Assembly: GCA_032718475.1 (NCBI GenBank)
Contig: JAUCBJ010000102.1
Location: forward strand, 1 to 47,116
Direction of reading: 5' to 3'
Source of the DNA: Nemertoderma westbladi
Lineage: Eukaryota; Xenacoelomorpha; Nemertodermatida; Nemertodermatidae
DNA length: 47,116 nucleotides
This document shows positions 9,842 to 19,238 of the stretch, piece by piece (the stretch's first letter is position 1; every line of letters begins with the position of its first letter). The notes below the pieces were generated by a model that saw only the letters and a program-made list of their open reading frames with translations, was not told where the DNA came from and ran no database searches. The position numbers and the translations under genes were made by a program.

Positions 9842-11056
9842 ATGTTCGCGCTTTTAAGACCTTTGGCAGTTTAACCCGCCAAATCTATATGTCTTCTAGG
9901 TTATAAATCTACTCCAGCCTATGACAAGTATTGAACACCTATAATAATTCTAACATTAGCCAAAGCCAGTCTGTGCGCGACCATTCACCCGCTGGATATA
10001 CCCGGGAGACTGGATTTGGATGCTTTAATTTGATTGCGGTGCAGGCCTACCGTACTATTCGATTGATCGTTAATATATAATCTCTGATAAATATTATTCA
10101 CTTTCGGGAAATATTAGCAGTTCCTTTAGGACGTGGCGCTCTATCTATTTAAACAGAGCTATGACTTATCCTATACGCAACGGTATGTCTTATAGATCAC
10201 CAAAGTGCATTCTTTAGGAAATGCTTTGTTACTCGGTCAAGCACACTCAGACTATTGCACACAACTGCAGACATGAATTGCCGATATTCACTGATTTTAA
10301 TCATATATAAAGAGAACAGCAACCAACATTTGTAGGGCCTATTAAGTAGCATTGAACTCACTACAAACCACAATAATGTATGTCGCAAGTTGATATATGT
10401 AACCGGTCTCTCTAACCTTAGTGTATCAAGAAGAATGGGTTTAGGATCGTTATCAATATTCTTCCCAATAATAATATGTAAACGAATGATACAATTAACA
10501 ACACAGTAAATAGCAGTAAATAATGTGGCGAAAAGCAGTTTACGTCAGGGTGCTTAATCAGGTGCCTGACAAGCAAGATAACCGTTAGATGATCTTATAA
10601 TTAAAGACGCTCTAATGTCAGAAACATTCCCCGGCCGATGTTCTAGGCGTGGGGGAAACATCAGTACTGAATCCCGTAATTCTGCTGTACAGCTTTTACA
10701 CAAAGAGGGAAATCTCTGATTGGTCGAATGGCAAAAGCTCCACGTGGACACAGCTGATAGATGTCGTCATTTTGAGCTGAGCAGAACAAAGAACCAAGGC
10801 AAGGCTCCGGGCAAGCTACACGTGTAAAGCTCAGCCGTTAGCTGTCGTCATAGTAACGACACTGTTTCAAGAGGATCTAGGGCGTTGCGTCATAGAATTG
10901 CCAATTATGTCCTCTAAAGTACGCATACAGAAGAAATAGCTTTTATGTCCCCTAAAAACACCGGTACAGCAATGACACGGCCTTTTATGCCTGCTAAACC
11001 AACTACAGAGTACTTTACAGGGAAAATAACCGGGCAATTCCGCAAAAGCTTGTACA
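9842..11056 (-). mobile_element. LTR-like block, copy B (probable 3' LTR of a related element)
   Basis: It is homologous to 5912-7134 in the same orientation. On the minus strand it starts TGTACAAGCTTTTGCGG at 11056. It is immediately preceded by a purine tract TGGGAGCGG (11065-11057), as expected of a polypurine tract before a 3' LTR. About 80 bp further upstream a minus-strand basic ORF ends (11135). The divergence from copy A rules out the two being the LTR pair of one recent insertion. Orientation is inferred. Confidence 0.45.
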
Positions 11057-11134
11057 CCGCTCCCAGAAAATGGGATTTTAGTCTATAAAATATAAAAAAT
11101 CACAGTTTCTAAAATATAAAGATACTCTAAACAG

Positions 11135-11407
11135 TTAGTTTTTCTTGCGCGGACGGCGTTTACGCAGTTTCTTGAGACTAGCGAGAGTCCTTTTCTCTTT
11201 GGGGAGAGCCACTTTACTAGGAGAGCTATAACTCCTGGGTGAAGGGTGCAATACAATTGCATCAGAAGGTTTAGGGTTACGGTCAGTGTCTCGTCCATTT
11301 CGATCTGCTTCTCCTCGAGCTGATTTTCCTCCGCTTGTCGTTGGACACGCTCGTCCAAAACTCTCGCAGAGAATAGGGTAGTCTAAGCTCGATATCTTCT
11401 TAGAGAT
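11135..11407 (-). pseudogene. C-terminal coding remnant with basic tail, upstream of LTR-like copy B
   Basis: This minus frame, open for 90 codons without its own start, ends in a strongly basic tail (LKKLRKRRPRKKN then TAA). It is preceded by a Ser/Pro-rich stretch (HPSPRSYSSPSKVALPKEKR). Its position, about 70 bp before a polypurine-like tract and LTR start, suggests the end of a retrotransposon polyprotein or accessory ORF. I do not recognise the sequence. An overlapping frame at 11083-11358 is longer from an ATG but has less plausible composition. A frameshift or in-frame stop separates this from the ORF at 11513-11695. Confidence 0.35.
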
Positions 11408-11512
11408 TCAAGATTCAAGATTCAAGATTTCCCAAGGTGTCCGCGTCCCAATCCGGCTAGGTAAGATGGGCGGCTAGCTAGAAATCACTGTCAGAGTGTT
11501 ACCGATTAATTG

Positions 11513-11695
11513 TTAGGGTAGCACTAGATCTTTGAACAGTGAATACAGTCCGCGAGGATCCGCGACACCACCAGAATCGTAAGTCTGAGGTCCAACTAAA
11601 GAATGAGGAGGTCTGACCGAGTATTCCGGAACTCTGATCGTAGGTGTACTTAAGGATCGTCTGAGTCGAGCGAGCGTAGGTGATATGTCGAACAA
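11513..11695 (-). CDS. Short unrecognised ORF, possible N-terminal fragment of the same remnant
   Basis: This 60-residue minus ORF starts MFDISPTLARLRRSLSTP and ends in a stop about 105 bp before the open frame at 11407. The composition (Arg, Pro, Ser) is not obviously random. It could be the start of a gag-like protein or a chance ORF. Confidence 0.2.
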   Translation of the reverse strand: MFDISPTLARLRRSLSTPTIRVPEYSVRPPHSLVGPQTYDSGGVADPRGLYSLFKDLVLP

Positions 11696-11913
11696 GTTTC
11701 GCTCGAAACTCCCATAGATATATCGTGTAAAACGGTGTTTAGCGCAACGTTTCCGTGGATGTTTGTGTCTTTCCGTTTATTAGTTGGGTCTAGGGTATTT
11801 ATCGTAATAATACCAAAGACGCACGTCTGGTAGGGGAAACGCGGATGATATTTATTTGTTGTTACAATGCTTCTATCAAGAATTCGTGATTATGTGTAAT
11901 TACGTTATATGTA

Positions 11914-12611
11914 CAGTACAGGCCACCAGAAAAAGCAGATTTCATCCAATGTGATCACATGTGAACACATTTGTTCAAGTCATCTGATTGGCAGGTTATG
12001 GCGAGTTATCTTCTAGATCACACAGCAGGAGGCTAACTTGCTGGGACCGACAAAGGCTTTGTGTGCGGTGCGCCTGTATGTCTGATATCAGGTAGATGAG
12101 AGAGCCCACAGGGCGTAACATTGCGGACATGGGCTGTATTGGTAGAGAGAGAACTACATACAAGACCACATGGAGGTTCATGGAGTGTATGGGTTTATGG
12201 ATGGAGGAGCCTAGACCATTGAATAATTAATTTAGTGGAGGGAGATGTCGCGCCATTAGTCTGACACCAAGAGGGCACAGAGAAACACCAGAAGATGCCT
12301 TAACATCACTAACTATAGGCTTGCCTACGAGACACTATTAACCGCACACTATAAAGGTAAACAAAATCCTTATCGCATTTCCAGCTGCAGTGAGTGACAG
12401 TTCGCGGCAAACTACTGAGAGTTTCCAGATTACTAAGCGGTTCAAAAGTATTCAATTGTATCCTTTGGCGAAAAATTTTTGGTTGTTGCCAATTCAATTA
12501 TGTTCAATTATGTTCAATTGTCCCGTTCAACAACATTACATTACACTGGTACACATTTGATAAAATGTGTTCACAATTGTACAAATCTGCGTTTTCTGGT
12601 GGCCTGTACTG
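11914..12611. mobile_element. MITE, Tc1/mariner-like, TA target duplication
   Basis: The left terminus CAGTACAGGCCACCAGAAAA and the right terminus TTTTCTGGTGGCCTGTACTG are reverse complements. The terminal repeat matches at 28 of 29 bp, and similarity extends imperfectly to about 60 bp (GTGAACACATTT blocks). A TA dinucleotide flanks both ends (11912-11913 and 12612-12613). It is 698 bp long and carries no transposase. The TA duplication and CAGT start fit the Tc1/mariner group, but superfamily assignment from termini alone is tentative. Confidence 0.75.
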
Positions 12612-14927
12612 TAATTTTGAAGAGTCGAACATTGTCCCCCCTTCTTCATCTGCTCCAAAACTACTTGATTTCGACCATCCAACAACATTCAATTGTCCAT
12701 TATATTGTTGGATTTGGTGAGTCACATGTTGCCGCACTTGGCGATTTGTTAATGTCTGAGTTTTTGACTAAATAAAAAAAAGAATTAAAAATAATTTATC
12801 ACGTAAGGAAAAACATAATATGAACCGTTTCCGTAACAACCCTTAAAAATGTGGCAATTTGCCGCAATATTAATTCTTAATAATTTACAACCATACTCTT
12901 GAAGGTGGCAATATGCCGAATTTATATTATTGTAACTTTAACCACTGGACAACAGACCTCCGCCCTTACATACACTATCTTCACCTAACTGCTCCCAGGA
13001 GCAGTCTATATTTAAACCCTGTTATAACATGCACTAGAAAAGTTAATATAAAGGAAAAGAAAACAGAGAATTTTGAAAATTTTATTTTATCATGTGAGGT
13101 AAAAAAAAATTAAATGTAAGTCTCGGCCTGGCAGGGCCTTGGATACTAAAAACTATTCCATGTACATTTCTGCAGTGTGCATTTCATTGAAAGAAAGATA
13201 TTTAATAATTTAATTCTCTTCTTTATATTAAAATAACAAGAAAAATAAACTACAGTGCGTCCAATAAAATATTTTTTTCTTGGACCTACGAAATAAAAAA
13301 TTATTTTATTTATCTATGTTTATGTTAAATTACATTGTATCATATTTTATTTAAGGTTTTAAATTATGTAATAAAATTAAATATTATAATTAACAAACGT
13401 TCATTGCTCCCTGTCCCAAGAAAAGCGAGCTAAATCTACTGTAGTGAAAAACACCCTGTCGGATTGCTTTTCCCTCGGTATTGACTGGAACGTTTTCTAG
13501 AACAACATCGGTTTGGATTACCCAACGAATGTCCTTAGTGATTTGGGAGGAAAAACACGGGCAACGGTTGTAATATCCATAGAGCCCGTCGCATATACAA
13601 CCCCACGATGAGTTGATTTAATTGTTGTCTAAAATTTAAATTAATTAATTATTAGGGAAGGTACTGAAAGACAAACACGACCGAACACATTCGATCACCG
13701 TCAAACACATCAGAAGAACCTCATAAAACACTCAAGTCAAAAACACAATGACAACAAAAAAATAACACAGAGTACCTATGTTTACATAAAATTAGTCAAT
13801 CGTTACATTTCTATAAGTAATTATAGAATTAAATTGTCGCGATATTAAATATTCATTTCTTATCAGATCAGACCTGGCATAAATTTAAAACTAATAATTA
13901 AACGTAGTAGTTGGCCTGCGTTAAAGATGGTTAACACATGGCCAGAGATCCCTAATGTCATATGCCATAAAAGGTTCCTAACAGAGAACCAGCTCTTTCT
14001 ATTCCACTGTTTTCGCTTGTGTTCTGTAAAAAGATCTATCACAGGTAGGGGGAGGCGAAACTAGCCCTGTTTCAAATTCCATGCAAATTCATCAACATTT
14101 GTAGAAAAATGTGTGGGAAGGATCCATATTACGAATCATCAATTTTTTAGAAAATCATGACTCGCAATTTACCGGTCTCGGTTTTACTTTACTACAATTT
14201 ACTCGGTTTTGTCCCAGTCGCAAATTTCGGAGTCACAATTGTCCTGGTCTCAATTGTCCTAACATCTGTCAGATCATGTCTCTGATCATCTCAATGTGTC
14301 AAGTACATTGACATACATGTCAAGGAACATAATACTTAAAAAATACTGGCCCTGAAGATACAGATGATCTATAAAATCGAATATGTGATAGGAAGTTGTG
14401 TCGCCACTATTTTATCGAAAAGCCAGCAGCGCCTTCACAATGAAATATTTAAAATTAGAAAATATTTATTTCAATACGCAGACGGTTTTATTTTTCATTG
14501 TGAGTAGAATCGAACAATAAATTAGCTAAGTTTGCACACATCAATTAATTTAACTTCTGCCCAGCTACTTTAACACTTTCATTAAGTTTTCCATAAGCTT
14601 TTTTTATTTTACATTGGTTTTCCTCCTTCAGATCTATCCTTTTTAACCTCAATCGACTGCTGTGTAAGTAATATGAACTATCTTATGAAAAGTGGTGTAA
14701 TTTTTCATATGTCATTATTAATTACATTTTTAATTTTGTGTTTAATTTTTAATTACCAAATTTTATCTGGAGATTTAAAATAACCTATTGCCTAAATCAT
14801 TATTAAAACTTTTTTTAGCTTTGAATCCGTCGCATAGTTATGTAATATATATTTTCTAAAAAAATACATTAGTAACCATTAATTTATACAGCAAGACTTA
14901 AAGTGTAAGAAAACTGTCTAAACTTAC
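12612..14927. other. AT-rich unassigned region
   Basis: Only short overlapping chance ORFs are present (for example 12913-13113 and 14111-14311). Small features are a hairpin ATCCAACAA...TTGTTGGAT (12677-12685 / 12705-12713) and a twice-seen GTGGCAAT(A/T)TGCCG word near 12850 and 12905. I see no gene. Confidence 0.4.
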
Positions 14928-15204
14928 TCCTTGAAGTTGCAAGTCGTTCATTACAATGGAAAAGGGCTCCATTGTATCCGTTATGGTTTTCATCTGGATT
15001 TGTTTCCGTGGTACACTCAATACATAAATTTTTATTGGCGACTCTTCTACAACGACAATGGGAGTCCCCCCAAACAACTCTCTGCGGTGTGCTGGTTCTA
15101 TAAGGCGAACCAAATCGCCTACCCCCACACTCTTATTGAAGAAAGAAAGAGTCTCTTTGTGTCCTTTGTTAAATACACAGAACAAGTAGCCTGTGACAAT
15201 GTCT
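14928..15204 (-). CDS. Candidate internal exon of an unrecognised gene
   Basis: The minus strand shows an acceptor (TTTATTGCAG) before base 15204 and a perfect donor GTAAGT at 14927-14922. The 277-nt interval is open in one frame: 1 nt, then 92 complete codons (ACATTG... as DIVTGYLFCVF through NDLQLQG). The protein contains GVGDLVRLIEPAHRRELFGG and has ordinary amino-acid composition, unlike the surrounding AT-rich DNA. No neighbouring exon was identified. It could belong to a host gene or a degraded transposon. I do not recognise the domain. Confidence 0.45.
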
Positions 15205-15345
15205 CTGCAATAAATATAATATTTATAATAACACACAAATAGTATTCAAATATAAATAAAATAATTCCCTGATAATGGACATAATGCAATACAGAAAAAG
15301 AAAATCATGAAACATCACCACACGTCTAATATAAAACCAAATCAG

Positions 15346-15600
15346 AACATTATGTTCAAAGCCACGTATTTTGTTTCTACGTAATTGTGTTCTAACAGAA
15401 CATTATGTTCAAAGCCACGTAATTATGTTCTAACATAACATTATGTTGAAATCAACATAATTGTGTTCTAACTGAACATTACGTTCAAAGCCATGTCATT
15501 GTGTTCTACTGAACATTATGTTGAAAGCCAAGTAATTGTTTTCGAACAGTAGTTTATATTTAAATCAACGTAATTGTGTTATAAGTAGTATATATTTATA
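15346..15600. repeat. 38-bp tandem repeat with AGAACAttaTGTTC palindrome
   Basis: Units start AACATTATGTT at 15346, 15399, 15437, 15475 and 15512, mostly 37-38 bp apart (the first is 53 bp). They contain CAAAGCCACGTAATTGTGTTCTAAC. A degraded copy follows to about 15600. It is non-coding. Confidence 0.75.
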
Positions 15601-15860
15601 TGACACTGTATCAAGGTCACCCATAGCCCATCATTACCATCCATTTCTACTTCTTCCTCCAATCAGAAGCCACCATTTAACCATTAGCAGTGGTCGTTAT
15701 TATTTCAACCAATCAGATGTCAGCATTTTAACCGTAACCATGGCAACTTCTCAAGTTCCCGCATCTTCCGCTAGAGGTGTTATTAGTCACCCAACGCTAC
15801 TCCTTCCTCCAATCATAAGCCTTTATCTTACAGGTGTTCGGGTGTCTACACTTAGCATCA

Positions 15861-16165
15861 GGTAACTTCTACTATTTTTCAAATCGCTATTTTTCAGCAA
15901 CCAGTATTTCCATATTTACCAACCTTTATTTTACAGGCGCTAGGGGTGTCTACAGGTAACGTCTACTATTTTTTCAAATCGCTATTTTTCAGCAACCAGT
16001 ATTTCCATATTTACCAACCTTTATTTTACAGACGCTAGGGATGTCTACAGGTAACGTCTACTATTTTTTCAAATCGCTATTTTTCAACAACCAGTATTTT
16101 CATATTCACCAACCTTTATTTTACAGCCACTAGGGGTGTCTACAGGTAACTTCTACTATTTTTCA
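15861..16165. repeat. 94-95 bp tandem repeat, about 3.2 copies
   Basis: GGTAAC recurs at 15861, 15955, 16050 and 16145. Each unit reads GGTAAC..CTACTATTTTTTC, AAATCGCTATTTTTCA, CCAACCTTTATTTTACAG, CGCTAGGGGTGTCTACAG. Each unit therefore has a splice-acceptor-like tract and a donor-like AG|GTAAC enclosing about 19 bp. It lies about 370 bp upstream of the Polinton genes. Confidence 0.8.
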
Positions 16166-16536
16166 CCAGTAACTAAATTTAATTTTGCAATTTTTCAGAT
16201 AACAAAATATTCAACCGGGTTCGAACTCGGGACCGTTATAACTCCCCACATTTCTTCACTCACTCTCCCATCCAACCACGAGAGAAAAAGGCGATAAATA
16301 TCCGAGTTATACTGTAGCCTGACCTATTTTGCTTCATTTACTGTTATTATTTACTTTCTATTGGTTACATGACATACATATTGACACGTGTTCTTAGTTG
16401 ATTGGTTGTATATATATATATATAAAATGATCTGTATAAATATATGAATAGAATAAAAAAATATCATTAATATTTATTTATCTGTCTTGTCGCTGTTATT
16501 TAATTGTTATTATATAAAATAATAATAATAATAATA
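16166..16536. other. Spacer upstream of the Polinton-derived genes
   Basis: It contains TATATATATATATATA followed by AAATG at about 16410-16430, a possible core promoter on the plus strand, and an (AAT)n run directly before the first start codon. Nothing else is supported. Confidence 0.3.
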
Positions 16537-16962
16537 ATGTCTTCTGATACACCTGCGTCTGTAATAAGACATACATTTAATACTGTAGATAATCTTACTT
16601 GTATTGTTATTGGTAACACTATTTATTGTCCTTCACAACCTAATTTTAAAATAGATATTTCTGAACAAGCAAGAAAAGAACTACGATCTATTGATATTTT
16701 TGGTGAGGTAGATTCTACTAATTACCTTTTAGATTACAAAGAAGAAGATGATTTAGATAAATTCACAATTTTATCAATGTCAGATAACTTTATTGTTATT
16801 ACTCAATATAGTGGTAATATAGCGAGCAATAAATGTGAAAAGTTTGAGATCAAATTAGATCGTAAAAATGCTTATGAAATTATGGCTTTGTTTATTGTTA
16901 TTATTTCGAAAGAAACCCTTGTAACCACTGATGAAACCGATGACAATGAAGATGATTCTTGA
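16537..16962 (+). CDS. Unrecognised acidic protein of the Polinton remnant
   Basis: The protein has 141 residues from the ATG at 16537 (MSSDTPASVIRHTF). An upstream in-frame ATG at 16504 would add only low-complexity IIIIII residues encoded by the (AAT)n run, so the later start is preferred. It has mixed strand-like segments and a very acidic C-terminus (TDETDDNEDDS), no Cys clusters, no membrane segment and no signal peptide. It is the first gene of the co-directional block, 67 bp before the RING gene. I do not recognise a family. Polintons often carry lineage-specific small genes at such positions. Confidence 0.5.
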   Translation: MSSDTPASVIRHTFNTVDNLTCIVIGNTIYCPSQPNFKIDISEQARKELRSIDIFGEVDSTNYLLDYKEEDDLDKFTILSMSDNFIVITQYSGNIASNKCEKFEIKLDRKNAYEIMALFIVIISKETLVTTDETDDNEDDS

Positions 16963-17029
16963 CTCTTTCAGCTATATTATAAATATTTTATCAACATTTT
17001 AACGATTTTGGTTTGGTTATTTAAGAAAA

Positions 17030-17731
17030 ATGGATATATTAATAAACACAAATTGTAGTATTTGTTATTCTAATTTAAAACATCTTGATTGTTACATATG
17101 TGTTAATAAGCATGGAACTTGCGTGACATGTATTGATCAATATGTTGAAATTAATGATTGTACTAAAATTTGTCCAATTTGTAGAGTACAGACACTTTGC
17201 AGAGTAAACAAGTTATATAATCCATATTATTGGAAAGAGCTGTGGAATTCTATCTACATTTCAGGAAAAAGTAACGAACCTAACGAGTTATTTACAATAT
17301 CACAGAATATTTTTTATCGATATATAGTGAAAAAAGGCGGCTTTATGGTACCTTGGTTGTTTGATGAAGAACATAAAAATATCACAGTAAAATTAAATAA
17401 GAATTTGCGTAGTTTTGATATTTACTTTAAGACATATAAAGATGAATCATCTTCAAGAGGTATAAAACCAAAAAAGTATTATTTGAAACTTGATGAAGGT
17501 ATTCTTTGCAATGATTTGTGTATGAGAGTAATTCACACTTTGACGGAACATACTCTAAGTCATATTTCCAGTACTAAATGCTACGGGCGTGGTATAGAAC
17601 GTAAATTTCAAACTAAGAAGTATAACGAATTTATACGATGTCACCGCTATCTCACTTGGTGTGGACATTATTTAAATCGAAAACAATGTCTGTTGATTGC
17701 AGGTATACGATTACACAATCTTTTCAAATAA
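17030..17731 (+). CDS. C3HC4 RING-finger protein of the Polinton remnant
   Basis: This 233-residue protein has an N-terminal RING that fits the consensus exactly: C9-x2-C12, C24-x3-H28-x2-C31-x2-C34, C48-x2-C51 (ending CTKICPICR). RING domains of this kind usually act as E3 ubiquitin ligases, and large DNA viruses and virus-like elements use them to redirect host ubiquitination. That function is inference here. The remaining 180 residues are Lys/Tyr-rich, have a Cys/His-containing C-terminus (RCHRYLTWCGHYLNRKQC) and are unrecognised. The gene sits between the acidic protein and the ATPase on the same strand. It is intact as read. Confidence 0.65.
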   Translation: MDILINTNCSICYSNLKHLDCYICVNKHGTCVTCIDQYVEINDCTKICPICRVQTLCRVNKLYNPYYWKELWNSIYISGKSNEPNELFTISQNIFYRYIVKKGGFMVPWLFDEEHKNITVKLNKNLRSFDIYFKTYKDESSSRGIKPKKYYLKLDEGILCNDLCMRVIHTLTEHTLSHISSTKCYGRGIERKFQTKKYNEFIRCHRYLTWCGHYLNRKQCLLIAGIRLHNLFK

Positions 17732-17860
17732 GGTAATAAGTAGAACGAAAGATTGCCATGATAAATATACTAATACTACAGTTGTACATACTTTTTGTTG
17801 TAAAATGCTGTATTTTTGTGAATTGTTACATATATACATAGTAATGGTGATGATGGTTCT

Positions 17861-17896
17861 TTATATTATATTATATTATATTATATTATATTATAT
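17861..17896. repeat. (TTATA)n microsatellite
   Basis: About seven TTATA units lie 26 bp upstream of the ATPase start codon, in the gap between the RING and ATPase genes. Confidence 0.85.
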
Positions 17897-17921
17897 TGTT
17901 GATATATCTTAATAATAATAA

Positions 17922-18502
17922 ATGGCTGACTTTAATTCAGGTCCTTATAATTTAAACTTTCAAATGGGAATGAGTATGATAATTTCTGGCCCGTCTGGTT
18001 CCGAAAGTCTACATTTGTTGGCAATTTAATTAAACACAAGAATGGTTGTTTCAGCGAACCCCCCTTGCGAGTATTGTATTGTTACGGGAGCAATCCCCCA
18101 ACTATTCCTGGTATTACTCACCTTTACAAAGGTTTGCCTGAAAATATAGATAGTTTAGTGAATAGTCGAGATTTATTAATTATAGATTATTTATTAACAG
18201 AAACTGAGTCTAGTACAGCTTTAACTGTATTGTTTACTAAGGTTGCTCATCATTCCAATATATTTATTTGTTTCATAATGCAAAACATGTTTTACGGTGG
18301 GAAGCATAACCGCACAAGATCAATTAATAGCCATACCTTAGTATTAATGAAAAATCCGCGAGACAGTTTATCAGTTTTAAATTTCGCGAAGCAGATGTTA
18401 CCAGGGCAGACCAAATTTTTAGTAGATTCCTATCAAGATGCGACTATTGAACCATTTTCGCATTTCTTAATTGATTTCGACAGGAAACACCCGAACATCT
18501 AA
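17922..18502 (+). pseudogene. FtsK/HerA-type packaging ATPase of Polinton, frameshifted in the P-loop
   Basis: The reading starts at ATG 17922 (MADFNSGPYNLNF). It reaches the P-loop (ISGPSGS), where a one-base loss near 18000-18004 shifts the frame and gives a stop at 18027-18029. The remainder continues in another frame to TAA at 18502, with conserved segments including FTKVAHH, the QNMFYGGKH region and LMKNPRDS. In this family the protein pumps DNA into capsids. The Walker B region reads LLIIDYLL, with Tyr where a second acidic residue is expected, so the catalytic site is damaged independently of the frameshift. Total length of about 190 residues fits a near full-length gene. Confidence 0.75.
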
Positions 18503-18633
18503 GATTTAGATCAGATATATTTCGTAATCATAATTGTTACATTAAAAATTACATTGACTATAAACGTAGCGAAAATAATAATAATAAGAATAATAATTAA
18601 TATTTTGTAACAATTTTCAATAATGTTGCAACA

Positions 18634-19017
18634 ATGAATAGACTTGTGCAGAAATATCGTAACGAATTGGAATTTCTACGTAGCGCTACCCCTCAACAAA
18701 GAACTTATTTTATTAACCATACCGCGAGTAACGAATTAATACGGCTCATTGTAAATACCGCATTAAATGTTCTAAAAGGTAACGTACAATTGACCCCTCA
18801 TTCATTTAGAAATATTCGCCGTTATAAAAAGGTATTAAAATCACTCAACCGCAAAACAAAAAATATATCAAGTTATAGAAAAAAGTTAAGCAATCAATCT
18901 GGAGGCATACTACCGTTTCTAATACCCTTACTCGGCATTGGTGCGAAACTCGCCGCGAGTGCTGGTGCCGCCGCCGCTGGAGCGGCTATTGTGAAAAAAA
19001 TTAACCGTGGATGGTAA
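18634..19017 (+). CDS. PX-like small basic protein of Polinton
   Basis: The protein has 127 residues. The N-terminal two thirds are helical and basic (ELIRLIVNTALNVLKGN). A Lys/Arg-rich stretch and the junction QSGG at about 88-91 follow. The hydrophobic Gly/Ala-rich tail (ILPFLIPLLGIGAKLAASAG) then ends KKINRGW. This layout matches the conserved small protein of animal Polintons and adintoviruses that has been compared with adenovirus core and membrane-active proteins. Its place between ATPase and integrase is consistent. The gene appears intact. The precise role is unproven. Confidence 0.6.
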   Translation: MNRLVQKYRNELEFLRSATPQQRTYFINHTASNELIRLIVNTALNVLKGNVQLTPHSFRNIRRYKKVLKSLNRKTKNISSYRKKLSNQSGGILPFLIPLLGIGAKLAASAGAAAAGAAIVKKINRGW

Positions 19018-19019
19018 TA

Positions 19020-19187
19020 ATGGTTAAAACGGGAGTAACATTTAGAAAATTATATTTAGTATCGAGTAAACCGTTAGCTACTGATTTAAAACCTCAAGAT
19101 ATACCTAGAGTAAATACTACAAAAAGAAAACCCTTCAAAACATCAACTTCAAAGAAAATAAAAAAATTTCAGCTGTTTTTACGGTGA
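19020..19187 (+). CDS. Possible 55-residue basic ORF between PX-like gene and integrase
   Basis: The ATG at 19020 lies 3 bp after the stop of the PX-like gene, and the TGA is at 19185-19187. The product is Lys-rich (MVKTGVTFRKLYLVSSKPL; tail TSTSKKIKKFQLFLR). The tight spacing suggests a real gene, but it is short and unrecognised, and could equally be a remnant of a longer gene. Confidence 0.3.
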   Translation: MVKTGVTFRKLYLVSSKPLATDLKPQDIPRVNTTKRKPFKTSTSKKIKKFQLFLR

Positions 19188-19238
19188 TGCCCTTTATAAG
19201 AGATTTGAATATACATATTACTTGCGGTTGTCGAAAAG

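Noticed and set aside
11914-12611. hAT origin for this MITE
   Set aside because: CAG-type ends fit, but the 8-bp flanks do not match, whereas TA flanks both ends.
12394-12775. Three overlapping ORFs of 77-108 aa
   Set aside because: They lie across the right terminus of the MITE and on both strands, with no conserved features.
16201-16250. tRNA-like B box (GGGTTCGAACTCGGGACC)
   Set aside because: The flanking bases do not form a T-arm stem and no A box or cloverleaf is visible.
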